Positions 12,300 to 23,394 are shown, numbered from the stretch's first letter. The stretch: 64,000 bases of DNA from Manis javanica (GCF_040802235.1 NC_133170.1:7021001-7085000); one strand, 5' to 3'. The notes: a model not told the origin generated them from the sequence alone. A program made the numbers and translations.

Positions 12300-12690
12300 T
12301 TAACTTTTCATTGTAAGTAAAAGAAAATAACTCAAACTGCCTGAAACAATAAAAGGAATGTATTGGCTCGCATTACCTGACAAATTCCAGGTATTGGGCA
12401 GGCTTCCTGTGTGACCTGATCCAGAGGTCATGAGATAATCTGCTCTCTAGAGTTTCTCTTGGCTCCGCACCATTCTGTATGCTTGCTTCATCCTTGGCCG
12501 GGTTTTCCTTGTAGGGCTACCAACAATTCTCGGGACCGTACCCTTTCTTATTTACATCCGAGGTGAGGAGATTGCGTTCCTTCCTCCAACTATCAAACAG
12601 AAGTCCTGAACCTCACACTAATTAGACCAGATTACCGCAGTTGTCCATCCCTGTATCAATAACCCATACAAGGGACATCGGTGCACAGAG
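12300..12690. repeat. Probable ancient LTR, unclassified
   Basis: Order resembling an old ERVL-type LTR in reverse orientation: 'aaaaggaatgtattggctc', 'ggcaggcttcctgtgtgacctgatccag', 'tctctagagtttctcttggc', then 'tcctgaacctcacactaatt'. Weak match, no boundaries. Confidence 0.4.
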
Positions 12691-13579
12691 CCTCACCCTG
12701 ACGCGAGGACTGAGGACAATCCCACCCAAACGAGAATGCTGCAAGGAAGGAGAGGGGAACAGATTCTGGTTAAACAAAGACCTTGTAAGGAGAACTTCCT
12801 TTCCTCCTGCCTCATGTGCCTATAGGAGGGACCTCTGGTGGGAGTCAGCTGGCCTTACTCCTCGTCTGCCAAGCGGATGACCAAGCCTGACAGTCATGGT
12901 CCCTGTTTCCCACTGGTTGGGGCTAATTTAATTAAAGGCTGCAAGCCTCAGAGACCCAGCTGCGTGCTTTCCGCCCGGAGCCTCTGTGGGACAGGAATAC
13001 TAGGGTAAGTGTAGATGCTCTGCCGGCTCGGGGTCCCTCTCCATGTGCTGCTGTGCCTGGGTTTGGCCTGGGGGCTGAGAGGGACAGGGAGCAGTGTAGC
13101 AAATCTTGGGTCCGCAGATGGACATTTCTCTCTTCTAATCAGCTTTCTCGGCAAGAGAGTGTATTTCGTTCTCCATCTGTCGGTCTCCTATGTCTGACTT
13201 CTCAATTGGTTCTGATCTTGTTGGGGGGAGGTGCAGTTGTTTACTGACCTTTGAAAACCCAGCAGGGCACTGTTTCATGTTCTGGCCTCTTTGGAACTTT
13301 TCCTTTCCACAGATGGAAACACCTCAGTGGGATTTTCCAGGCCTATCCCTGCCCTATTTTGTGCTTCAAATCTACACCTTCTATGAAATCCAATCCCTGC
13401 ATTTTTTATTTAGAATTTGTCATCTTGCCTAGGTTGCTGGAGTTGGGTTTCTATCAATGCAAATGTCACTGTCCCTTGATGATGCCCAAGTTCTGGGTCT
13501 GGTGGGTTTAACTGTAGTAACCTTCCCAGGTTTCCTGGTCCTCTCTCAAACTGGGCCTTGGCCAGATCCCCTCTGAGCT

Positions 13580-14035
13580 GATTTCCTAGGGCCACTGCAA
13601 CACATCACCACAAACTTGATGGCTTAAAAGAACAGAACTTTATTTTCTCCATTCTGGAGGCCAGAAGGTCAAAATGAAAGTATCAGCAGGGTCGGTTCTT
13701 CCTAGAGGGCGTGAGGGAGAATCCATTCCACGGCTTTCTCCTGGCTTCTGGTGTCTGTATGCAACTCAGCATTCCCTGGTTTATGGCAGCAAAACCCCAG
13801 CCTCTGCCTCAGTCTCACCTGGCCTTCCCTTCGGTGTGTCTCTGAATCTCAAATCTCCCTTTCCCTTAGAGGGACACCAGATTAGATTCAGGGCCCACCC
13901 TAAGGCCAGAGGAACTCACCGTGAGATCTTTAACTTAATTACAACAGCAATGGCCCCATTTCCAAATAGGATCACATTCACAAGTACCAGGGATTAGAAT
14001 TTGGACACACACAATTCAACCTACTATGCCCTCCC
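13580..14035 (-). repeat. MLT1/MaLR-type LTR
   Basis: Reverse MLT1-like landmarks across the whole length: 'cacaaacttgatggcttaaa', 'cattctggaggccagaag', 'gtcggttcttcc', 'gagaatccattcc', 'caccagattagattcaggg', 'ggggattagaatttgg'-like segment and 'caattcaacctacta' at the right end. Confidence 0.8.
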
Positions 14036-14504
14036 TATTTCTTAGGACAACTGGAGAAACTGTGACTCCTGTGGCTTCCTGAGGCTGACTGTCCAGATTT
14101 CTGAATGCTACCTGCACTGCATCCTCCCTTCAGCCACCTTTTGCAATAATGAAATCTTGGGACCCCTTTGTTGACTATCTAGACACCATCTAGAGGTCGT
14201 GGCCCACCTCGGATGCCAAGTTTGACTGCCAAACTCAGCCTACGCAGTCAGCAGCAGCACAGACCCCTCACTGTTTATCATACGTCCCTCAGTGGGTCCA
14301 GGGACTAGGCTCTGACAGCCCCATGGGCTCCTCTGGTTATCGTGGCGTGTCCGCTGTATTCTGACGTGCTACCCAAAAAGCGCTGGACCTCTTGGAATTT
14401 TCATTAAGAATTTCAAATATTTATAATGATATCCAAGCACTGGGTTTCTGACTCTGTAACTTCTGCTAAAAGTCAAATAATGAGATATTGTATGTTAAAA
14501 TATT

Positions 14505-14760
14505 GAGCTCAGTGCCTCACATGTAGTCTATGCTTTCTGTGTGCCAGACCCTATGCTAAGCACACTGTATGTCTTATCTTCTTTGAACTTCACAACAACC
14601 TTATTTGGATCCCCATTGTACAAATAAGGATATTTGAGCTTAGAAATTACAAAGCAAATTGTCTTATGGGAGGGAAGGAAGAAGGGAGATTTGAACCCAG
14701 GCAGAGAGACTCTGGATACTGTTCCTTTCACCAGCACATCACACTGCCTCAAAACATGCT
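14505..14760 (-). repeat. MIR SINE
   Basis: Reverse MIR order: 'tgtgccagaccctatgctaag', 'cttcacaacaaccttatttgg', 'ccccattgtacaaataagg', 'gatttgaacccaggcag' and 'cacactgcctc'. Confidence 0.75.
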
Positions 14761-15057
14761 GGCTGACAACGTGAATGTTGAGCAAGATTTTTGCAAGAAT
14801 TTGAATCCATTCTCGTCAATCAAGTAAAATGAGAACTTTGGAACTGTAAAATTTTTAAACAGGATGAAAATAAAACTTGACATACATCCTTCAGCTTTTT
14901 TAAAAAACAGGTTCTACTGAAGTATAGTTGATATATTTTAAAATGCACACGTTTTAAGAGCACATGTCAATGGGTTTTGACAAATGTATGAACTCACCAC
15001 CAAAATCAAGATATATTTTTCCATACTCGAGAAAGGTCCCTTGTGCTCTTTCATAGT

Positions 15058-15503
15058 TGTTAACCTTAAAAATAAGGCTGTCAGTTATTTTACCAGAAAG
15101 ATGGGTGGATTTGGGAAGAGCAGAGAGTTGTAATTCCCTACAAGCAAGCAAAGGCAAAACCACAGGGTGAGCGAAGAACAAAGGTGAGGAGGCTTTTAGA
15201 AAAGAAAGGGGAGAGTTCTAAGCAAAAAGCCCATTGGAGGACACTGGGAGTCCCAAGTGTCATGACTGCTCATTGGTTAAACTGAAACAGTCTCTCATTG
15301 GCTGGGCTGTTGCCTGGGGAAACAGAAACTCTTCCCTCCTCCTACTGGTTGGTAATGTAGCCAAAACAGTATGGGTTGCAAGCTGGCTGGTTCTTCCTTC
15401 CTTTGGGGTCTGCAACTAACTGATCAGGAGTGGTAGGGCATAGGAGCTCCCCCGGCAGCCTTCCCAATCCCACCTCCACGAGGCTTTCCCTTACCGACTT
15501 CCA
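15058..15503. mobile_element. LTR-like insertion in the old L1
   Basis: A 446-bp block that breaks L1 homology on both sides and begins TG and ends CA. No internal viral sequence. Target duplication is not clear (left ATAGT, right CAGTC). Family not recognised. Confidence 0.5.
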
Positions 15504-15763
15504 CAGTCGGTTCCTTACCCCACCCCACCCCTAGCCCCGGGTGGCCACTGATCTGCTTTCCGCCCATTCTAGAACTTCATATAAATGGAGTAGTACACTA
15601 TGGACTCTTATGTCCGGTGCCATTTGTTCAGCAAATTTTTGACAGTCATCGCCTGGCTGCATGTATCAGTTCATTCCTCTTTACTGCTGAGTAGTATTCC
15701 ATGGTACCAGTGAACCAATTTATTTATCCGTTTATCTGGTGATGGACATCTGGGTTGTACATC

Positions 15764-16430
15764 AGTCAGGAGACAGAAACTGGTCATTTGAGCAGGAATA
15801 TTTAATATAATTATTAACTAGTAAAAGGTGGTAAATGAGTTAAAGGAGTAAAAGAGGCCTCTAAGTAATCTAAAAGTAATAAGTAGGGTTACAAAGAGTA
15901 GACTCAGAAGGAACCAAGAACTTAGGAGAGGATGCCCTGCCCCCCCATAAGACTTTGATTCAGACGCGTTTGAAAAGAGTGTGGCTGCCTTGGAAAGTTA
16001 CAGCCTGCTTTTCAGTGGCAAGGAAACTGCCAAAGGACACATGGTGGAGCTGGCCCACAGGCGGCCTGCAGGTTCCAGATGACGTGGGTCGGTCTGTAGG
16101 AGCAGCCTGAGAGTAGGAAGAACAAGACCAGAGACTGGCAGTAACTGGTCAGTGAGGGCTCCAGTGGTGAGTGCTACCATGCATTAGCACTGTTTATGAA
16201 CAGAATAAAAATGGGGGAGAAGGGGTAGAACCCGGAAGGGAAGTGCCTTCCTGCTGATCCCATCTTGTAATGTCCCTCCAGGGCCCTCCGTCTGACAAAG
16301 CCTAGCCCTGTGCCAGCTGGCCAGGAGTAATGCCAACAGGTTCTTGCTCCAGGGTCACAAAGCAGAGCAAAGAAGGGCAGATCCAGACTTGAAAGACAAT
16401 AAATTGGTAACTAGCATAAGTTATTTCAAG
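15764..16430. mobile_element. Second insertion in the old L1, unclassified
   Basis: About 670 bp separating 'gacatctgggttgt' from the L1 continuation near 'tttgttcatcgaac'. It contains 'gtcaggagacagaaactgg' and 'ggaatatttaatataatta', reminiscent of an old LTR in reverse orientation. Ends not defined. Confidence 0.4.
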
Positions 16431-17779
16431 TGGGGGACTTCTATGTACAAAGCTTTGTTCATCGAACATTTGTGGGAACAAGTTTTTTATGGTCATGTTT
16501 CTCTCCTGGGAAATACATAGGAATGGAAATTGCCTGGGCATATGGTAAGTGTATGTTTAACTCTATGAGAAACTACAGACCCTTTTCTAAGTTGTGTCAT
16601 TTTGCATTCCCCCCAGCAATATATACAACTTTCCCAACACTTGGTATTGTCAGTCTTTTGAATTTTAATCATTCTTTTGAATATGAAGGAGTATCTTTTT
16701 GTAGTTTTGTCATCTCTGATCTTTTCCATCCTTCCCTGTTGAACCAGTGGGCATCTTTTCCTGTACTTGTTAGCCATTCATTTATTTCCTTGTGTGAAAT
16801 GTTTGTCCAACTATCTTGCCCATTTTAAAAATTAGTTCTTTAATAACGATTCTGGATAAAAGTCCTTTGTCCGACATATGTACTGCAAACATTGTAACGT
16901 TTAACACAAAATACAGTCTACCAAGAGGAGAAAAATGTTTGTAATATTTTTAATATCAGTTTGCTGTTATTTCAATAAGTAGACAATAAGATATAACTAG
17001 TTTTTGTAGGTTTATGTATTTTACCGGTAGAGAGACCTTGGAAACATATGGAGAATTACAGCCTCTCTCCAAGTGTTTTGAATTTGGGGTTTGGTAGATG
17101 TATGGAATGGTCTTTATGCCTTTAGCTGAGGGTAGACTGAAAGTCTTGCTGATCCTTCTAGTTATCTCCCAGGCCAAATCACATTTATGTAGTTCTTCTT
17201 TTAGCTGCAAGTGCCAACTTAAATTAACTTCTGCGAAAAAGTCAAATTCATGACAACAGTAGAGGTGCTTGCCCCTTCTGTCCTCTGTTCTGAGTGTCAG
17301 CCTCATTCTTCTGTCTCACTGCAGACTATCTTTCTTCACATAATAGAAATCATGCCCACTGGAATCTTCTGAGTGTTTCAGCCTGCAAGGTTGGCCACCT
17401 GCAGAGAGACCACCTCAGCTCTCTGAGCTCTATGTCCAGGACCAATGGGAAATTCCTCACTGGCCCTGCTTGTCCCATAGGCCTTCTTCTATTATCCAAT
17501 CGACTGTGTTGACAGGAGCGGGGGATGTATCCTGTTGTAGCCCCTGAAAGAACAATATGGATGGAATGAAGGGAAGGGGGTTCTCAGAAGGAGGAAGTCC
17601 TGTGAAAACAATTACATACAACTGTGCTACAATATTATTGGAAAAGAAGTGTGAGAGAATAGGAATAGATGAATAGGAACTAACGTCGGACATTTTATGT
17701 GAGATAAAGAAAGAAATCTGGAGATTTCATTGAGTCAGGAAACATTCATGTGAAACTGTTGATTAAACAAAATGAGACA

Positions 17780-17955
17780 TAATCAAAATGTTGACAAATG
17801 TTATACCTCATTGATTTTCAAATATCAGTAAAAAACATACAGATGAAACAATAATGGCAAAATGTTAATATTAAACCTAGGTAATGGGTATATAGGTGTT
17901 TGTTATTCTAGTCTTTCTGTATATTTGAAAATTTTTCATTAAAAAAAATCAAATT
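17780..17955 (+). repeat. L1 3' tail
   Basis: 'taaacctaggtaatgggtat', 'tattctagtctttctgtat' and 'tgaaaatttttcattaaaa' match an old L1 terminus. Confidence 0.5.
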
Positions 17956-18284
17956 CCAAAGTGGACCTTTGAAAGGAAGTTTTAAGGAGCATATTGGGGC
18001 AAGATTTGTCAATTCAGGTAGAGATTTCAGACTTGTAGACACTAGAACTGAAAGGGCCTTTAAGACGTCCCACAGTCCAGCCTTTTAAGCTTTGGTTGTT
18101 TGGTTCTGCTACAAACAATGTGTGTTTGGATAAACCCCAAAATTCTGTGAGACTTAGTTAGATATTTTTATTAAATGGGGGACTGGTTTTCTGTGTTAAA
18201 CTCACCCAAAGCTAGGCAAGCCTAGCTTGCAGCAGGTGTCAGTCAGCAAGGTGGGTATTAAGAGTACAAGTAAGTGAGTCAATC

Positions 18285-18720
18285 CTACTCGCCTGGCTTT
18301 CAAGGCTCCTCATGCTGTGGATTCAACTACATGACTATCCTGTACATGGTTTTTATATCATAGTCGTTTCTTCTGTGCCTAGAATGTCTTCCTTCCCATG
18401 TCTATCTGATGAAATCCTGTTCCTCTTGGAAAGCCCACCTCAAATATTATCAGTTTTATAATATCTTAACTGAATTCCTTAACAGGATTTGACCTCTCTG
18501 CTCACTAAATCCTGTATCATTTTCTGAACTTGTCATGTGGAATATACCATATTTTACTTTTTACAATCTCTTTTGGCATTTTCCCTATTTTTGAAAAATA
18601 TTTTCCTGCCTACTAGACAATAAACTCCTGAAGAAGAGGGGTCATACCTTATTTAGTCCATAGTCTCAAAGCATTAGCACAGTGACTTACACAAAGGAGA
18701 TTCTTGATAACAGTGGACTC
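18285..18720 (+). repeat. L2 LINE fragment
   Basis: Forward L2 3' region: 'ctggctttcaaggctcctca', 'gcctagaatgtcttccttcc', 'gaaagcccacctcaaat', 'ctagacaataaactcctgaag' and a degenerate 'agcattagcacagtgactta'. Confidence 0.7.
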
Positions 18721-20080
18721 ACTGTATAAGGCAGAAACAGATGTATGCCAAAACTGTGACTCAGCAGTTTTCCTACAAAACTCTTACTGGCATAAACAGA
18801 TGTTTTCCTGAAATTATGATGAGGGAATATGATTATCAATTTTCTAAATAACCTTTTGTTGTGATAAGATATTCCCAGAAAGCAAAAACCCTGGCAGAAG
18901 AAAAATGTCACTCAAGATTCCCTTTTGTTGGAATTGTGATTATTTGGCATGTTTTTTGCTAGTTAGGGGTTAAAGTTGGGATTGTTGCCTTCCCATCAGG
19001 CAGCAAATTCACAAGGAACAGCAGCAGAATTAAAGGCAATGCTCTGAGTATCTGAGCAATGATGTGCTACCACTGAAGGACACTCTGATAAAACTGCAAA
19101 TGGAGGGTACGCCTTATGCTTGGAATACCTGAGCTCTGCCAGGGTCTGCTTTCTGCAGGAAGCAGAAGACAGAGGAATTGACTGAGCGCTGCTGACCTGA
19201 TGGCATATGATGACTCTGACTACCAGTGAAATGGGGTCCAATGCATGTCTAGGGCTGTGAATAGTAACCTTAGTGATCCCCTCCCCTTCACCCTTGGTTG
19301 TGTGTACCTGTGGATGACACCCTGGAGGTGAAGATGCATTGAATTGACAAGGGTGGTCTTAGCAGGAGAAAAGGGATCTCTCTCCAACACAATTTAAATA
19401 TTTCAGACGATTTATTTCAAGTCATTTTTGTTTGCTTAGTTAACTCATTTCTATATTATTATTTTAGAGGAAAACGTATACAATGACTACCCTTTCAGTT
19501 GTACATCACAGCTTAATGTAGTACATACCTACATAGTGTCATTCTGAAGTGAAATAATCAGGAACATACTCAGATATTTTCAAATTAGCATTTAATATTG
19601 TAATGTGTTTCTATTCTCTTGAAACCTTAGTAAAGATTTGAGAGATTTTTTTTCTCTTTTAATGAGATTTATGTATTATAATTGAATGCATTATGTTTGG
19701 GCTTCTTTCTGTTTTTCATCTTAAAAATATTAATAGAGGGTTTACAACCTCATAAATCAGTTACTTTTCAAATGAATAAAAAGTGACATGTCTCGTGGCT
19801 ACTGCAAACAGCAAATTCATTTTCAATTGTGCTTTGTTTGATTCGTGTAGATTCTAACATTCTGTCAGAAACTACCACCAAAGAAAGGAGAAACATACAG
19901 ATCCAGTCACTCCCTCCTCCCTTAGTATAATTATTTTATGCATTTCAGTAGTCCCTATATAAGGAAAAACAATAATTATGTCATAGCACATTAACATTTG
20001 TTCATAATGTTAGTTATTAAAATTTGTGTTTTCCTACTAGCATCAACAACTTGTTACTACTTAGATAATCTCTCTTCTTT
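18721..20080. other. Intergenic, no recognised element
   Basis: Largely A+T-rich DNA; no frame or repeat that I can name. Confidence 0.4.
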
Positions 20081-20084
20081 TTTT

Positions 20085-20245
20085 CATTCAGTAAATATAA
20101 ATTGAGGGGCTCCGTAGGACCAGAGTTCTGCTAGATACGAGAAACAGTGTGTCTTCTGTGGAGTTTACAATCCAGTTAAGAGAGACACAGAAGTCATTAT
20201 AAGCGTTTAAAGGCAAAGTGCAGGGTGTAATGGGAGCTAAAGGTC
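20085..20245 (-). repeat. L2 fragment
   Basis: Reverse L2 landmarks: 'attcagtaaatataaattga', 'ggagtttacaatccagttaag', 'gtgcagggtgtaatgggagc'. Confidence 0.5.
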
Positions 20246-21435
20246 AGTTACTCAGGCTGTGGCTCACCTTGATTTCTTGATTTGTCTTACGTTTCAAAAT
20301 CGAAGAGAGACAGGATACAAGCTACAGTAAATGATGGTATGCATGCATACATGTCTTCCAGGAAGAACATTATTACTCTGTTAAATAATTGAGGTTCCCT
20401 TAGCCCACTTTCCTAGAAGGTTTGCTCGTGTTTAGCAGACTGTTTATGGTGAGAACCCCCTCCCCACCCCTCACCCCCATACCTAACTCTGAAAGTAGAG
20501 TAGGAAGTGGTGTGGAAGGGATGACAAGGTGGAAGTGAAATCGATTCGGTTTTCCACCTTTCAGAGGAATGAGAACTGGTAGGTGAGCTCCTTCTGAAGA
20601 ACCGGCAGAGGAAAGAGCATGACCTCGTGAGGAGCAGGGTTCGGAGTCTAATTCCTGTTGCCTTATCAGCCGCCAACTGTACCTGCAGGCAGAACTGATC
20701 ATAACAAATGAGCGCCGTCTGGAAAAAGTCGGGATAAAGTACGGAATTGGGTGGGGGCGGGAGGGGAAGTTGGCAACCGCAGTCCTTTTAGAAGTCTCAA
20801 CGCTCTGAAATCTTGAGGGTTTTTCCGCCCTCACTGTTAAGTTGTCACCAGTGCACTGCGGAAGGATGGCTTGTGAATGGGGGTGAGCGCTGTGGGCAGA
20901 ATTCAAGGACTGGAGTCTGCAAATGATACAGGCATCGGCACATGTCACTGTTTATAAGATGCTGATGGTCCAGACCATTGTGGGAAATGATCTCAGAGCG
21001 GCTGTGAACCTTGGCCAAAGCTGCATTTTATTTTTTTAATTAGGGTAAGGTGGCGTCCCCTTAGGAGACACAATCCCGCTCTGCGGCTAGACCCTGGCGG
21101 GGTGACGGAGGCGGGGGGCGTCGCGGGGACGCCCCTGCGCCGAAGCCGGGCCGCGGAGCACGACTCCCGCGCGCGCCGGCGCTCCCTCGGAGCCCGCTGG
21201 GCGCGCGCGCACCGGGCCCGGACGCGCGCCCCCGCCCCCCGCGCCGGCCCGCGGCGCCCCCGCCCTCCCCGCGCTCCCACCGCGCGGGCGCCGCTCAGCT
21301 GACCGCCGGGCGCCAGACGCGGCGCGCGGGCCGCTCACGCCGACGCTTCCCCCGCGCGCCTCCCCCGGGACGCGGTCGGGCCGGCGGCGCGCGAGCCGCA
21401 GCGGGGCTGCGGCGCTGAGCAGCGGCTGCGCGGCC

Positions 21436-21459
21436 ATGGGCGCGCCGGGCTGGCCTTAG
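21436..21459 (+). other. Upstream ORF (7 codons) in the probable 5' UTR
   Basis: ATG in a strong initiation context (G at -3, G at +4: GGCCATGGG) followed by six codons and TAG, encoding MGAPGWP. It ends 94 bases before the main start codon. If transcription starts upstream of 21436, scanning ribosomes would meet this ATG first, which should lower or tune main-frame translation. This depends on an unmapped start site. Confidence 0.5.
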
Positions 21460-21512
21460 GGCGGGCGCGGGGAGCCCGCGGCCGGAGCGGCAGCCTCGCG
21501 GCGAGCCTCCCG

Positions 21513-21536
21513 GGCGGCGGCGGCGGCGGCGGCGGC
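21513..21536 (+). repeat. GGC trinucleotide repeat, 8 units, in 5' UTR
   Basis: Eight uninterrupted GGC units end 17 bases before the DENND5B start codon. The tract lies in the likely 5' UTR and could form G-rich secondary structure. CGG/GGC tracts at such positions are known to vary in length in some other mammalian genes. This one is short. Confidence 0.85.
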
Positions 21537-21553
21537 AGAGCAGCGCGGCAGGC

Positions 21554-21674
21554 ATGAGCGGCGCGGCGCCCGGCCCGGGCTCGGGCCCTTCCCCGGCCGC
21601 CTGCCGCTTCGCGCACTACTTCGTGCTGTGCGGCATCGACGCGGACAGCGGGCTGGAGCCCGACGAGCTGGCGG
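21554..21674 (+). CDS. DENND5B: DENND5B coding exon 1 (N-terminus only)
   Basis: The first 40 codons plus one base of a DENN-domain protein, ending in splice phase 1. DENND5 proteins are large Rab guanine-nucleotide exchange factors or effectors with a tripartite DENN module followed by RUN and PLAT domains, acting on endosomal and Golgi membrane traffic. Seen here: a Gly/Ala/Pro/Ser-rich head (residues 1-16), then the start of the upstream-DENN segment with [12 protein letters not shown] at residues 18-29 and GLEPDELAG at 33-41. The paralogue DENND5A has RFADYFVICGLD and GLEPDELS here, so its known sequence fits less well. The start is the first in-frame ATG after the GGC repeat, with G at -3. 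A GTGAGG donor follows directly, and the first-phase G joined to an exon starting GN would complete the conserved Gly. Only this exon is in the window. The identification rests on recalled family sequence, not a search. Confidence 0.88.
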
Positions 21675-21680
21675 GTGAGG
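21675..21680 (+). other. Splice donor of DENND5B exon 1
   Basis: GTGAGG follows GCGG at the end of the conserved GLEPDELAG segment and is a close match to the mammalian donor consensus. Read-through would leave the family homology immediately. Confidence 0.85.
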
Positions 21681-21908
21681 CCTGGCTGGGCGGCGGGCGG
21701 GCTCTAGACAAAGTCGGCTCCGGCGGCGCCGGCCTCAGCCGACGGGCGCTCGGGCGGCGATTGAATGACATTGTTATTTATTCCGCGTGCGGGGCGTGCG
21801 GCTGACTCGCGGGCGCCGGGCCGGGGCTCCGGCCCGCGGGGCGCGGGGCTATTAATAACGGGCGCGGGCGGCCCGGGGCACGGCCGCAGCTGCGCGCGGG
21901 GGCGGCCG

Positions 21909-21915
21909 TGAGTCA
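21909..21915. promoter_or_regulatory. Consensus AP-1 (TGAGTCA) site
   Basis: Exact TGAGTCA heptamer within the CpG island, about 235 bp into intron 1. It is an exact motif match in accessible-type sequence. Function is inferred only. Confidence 0.4.
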
Positions 21916-22222
21916 CCGGCGCGCTACCTCGCGGCCGCGCCGCGCCCCGCGGGCCCCGCCCCCTGCGCCCTTCGCCCCGGCCGCGAAGTTTGAGCCCGGC
22001 CGGCGACGCGCGCTCGCGCCCTCGGGGCGGGGGGTGCCGGGGCCCCGCGCGGCGGGAGGCCCGCTGGACTTCATCCTTGACTGTCCCCGGCCTGCGCCGC
22101 CTCCCGCCGCGGGTCCTGCGGTGACGGTCGGGTCACCTTTTGGAATCCTGACTATCTGGCAGGGTCACGGGAGCTGGCGAGGACCTTGGAACGCTCGGGA
22201 CACGGCCCGGCGCCCAGTTGAC

Positions 22223-22232
22223 ACTCGCGAGT
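22223..22232. promoter_or_regulatory. ACTCGCGAGT palindrome (Kaiso-like CGCG box)
   Basis: A perfect 10-bp palindrome with a TCGCGA core, similar to the TCTCGCGAGA element found in many housekeeping CpG-island promoters. It differs at the outermost bases, so binding is uncertain. Confidence 0.3.
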
Positions 22233-22419
22233 CGAAGCAGCCGGGCGTTCTCGCTCCGCGTGTCGCTGCGAGGGTCTCCCCGGAGGGGCCCGGCCGCTGG
22301 CCTCGCCTGGTGGCGCAGTGCAGGGCCGAGCTGCGGGACCGCCGCCGGGAAAGGGGGCTCTTAAAGGCCGGGGGGTCCGAGGGGGGAATGCGCAGTGTTA
22401 AAGGGAGGCCAGGGAAACC

Positions 22420-23390
22420 GCTGATTTCCTTTCTCACGCCCATTTCTGCTTGCCTTTTTGGGATGTGAAGCTTTTTTTCCAAATGGATGAGACAGGTTGA
22501 CACCTGCCGCCTGAACTTTAATCTGTGTCAGTGTTAATCACTGAGGTCATAGTCTTGCAGAGCAGCTTGCTTTGGACATAGTCCTTATTGATCGCACCTG
22601 TGGTTTTTTTTTCTTTTCTTTTACTTTTGGTTGGGGGAGGGGGAGGCGGTCCTGGGAGGAGTGTATTAAATAATAAGCAATAGTAAACAGAACTGTTCAG
22701 CCTTAGGTTTCAGTACCCGTCAGCCACGTCTTAGCTAAGGGAGTGTCTTTTTAAGTCACTTACAGAGCAGAACATTTCCAACACAACTGCAGGTCTAGTT
22801 TTAGTTAAAAATTTTGGGGAAAAGAGGGTTGAGTATTAGATTTTTCTATATATTTTTATGTAATCATAATATCTTCAGCTGAAGATTTTTTTTACATGGT
22901 AAGAGCGGCTTTGTAAAGGGATGTGAATTGAGAAAAAAAAGTCTGCAGAGGGATTTGGAGAGAGTCCTCTCTGGTTGAAGGGATTATTTTCTTTTTCTAG
23001 AATCCCTACTTAAACATTCTAAACGTTTGTGGCACTAGGTCTTTGGAGACCCTCTGTCAGTGGTGACTGATGAAAGGAAAAAGTCTGTTTTCTTCTCTAT
23101 TTCAAGTCTTTTAGCTTGGTAAAACTAAAACATCTGTAGGTGTCGCCTGGGATTCTTTAGGCATAGTGCAAATGCTTTAACAAAATTAAAACAGTGACAG
23201 ATTAATTTTTAGTGCATTTTTTTTTTAGACACACACTGGCTTCTCCTTTGCAATACTTGTGTGTGAGTATGGGTGATTGAGGTTTCTGCTCCTTATAATA
23301 CTTGGTGTTTCAAGGTAACAAGCAATTTTGTGTGATAATATTTCAGTATCTATTTCAACAAGTAGTTTTGAAAGCAGTTAGGTATGGGTT
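22420..23390. other. Proximal intron 1, no repeat recognised
   Basis: About 970 bp downstream of the CpG island, without recognisable repeats. G+C falls quickly. A place where proximal enhancers could lie, but no specific site stands out. Confidence 0.4.
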
Positions 23391-23394
23391 GTGT

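Larger units (their letters stand above)
14895..16895 (-). repeat. Old L1 split by two insertions
   Basis: Three collinear reverse-strand L1 segments: 14895-15057 (ACTGAAGTATAGTTGATATA, 'tgacaaatgtatgaac'); 15504-15763 ('ccactgatctgctttc', 'catataaatggagtag', 'gagtagtattccatgg', 'gacatctgggttgt'); and about 16430-16895 ('ttcatcgaacatttgtggg', 'gcctgggcatatggtaag', 'aacacttggtattgtcag', 'taaaagtcctttgtc'). Together they rebuild one L1 3' region interrupted twice. Confidence 0.75.
21040..22420 (+). promoter_or_regulatory. CpG-island promoter of DENND5B
   Basis: A sharply bounded block of very high G+C with dense CpG, unlike the A+T-rich flanks. It contains many GGGCGG/CCGCCC boxes, a perfect AP-1 site and a TCGCGA palindrome. 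There is no convincing TATA box upstream of exon 1, so dispersed initiation is expected, probably between about 21.2 and 21.5 kb. The exact start site cannot be read from sequence. The block continues about 750 bp into intron 1. Long reading frames on both strands here are a by-product of G+C richness and show no protein-like features. Confidence 0.85.

Noticed and set aside
16430..16828. 132-codon forward frame with hydrophobic Phe-rich content
   Set aside because: Antisense reading of an old L1 3' UTR, which is T-rich on this strand.
20400..20948. 182-codon antisense frame upstream of the CpG island
   Set aside because: No domain or repeated motif; low-complexity Ser/Pro/His content; no splice or initiation context. 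Could be tested by transcript data for the antisense RNA but not supported by sequence.
21087..21616. Several long antisense frames in the CpG island (Arg/Ala/Pro/Gly-rich)
   Set aside because: G+C-driven absence of stop codons; low-complexity composition, mutually overlapping in several frames, no motif.
21908..22468. 186-codon forward frame just after exon 1
   Set aside because: Same G+C effect; it lies in the intron beyond a strong splice donor and does not resemble any DENND5 exon.
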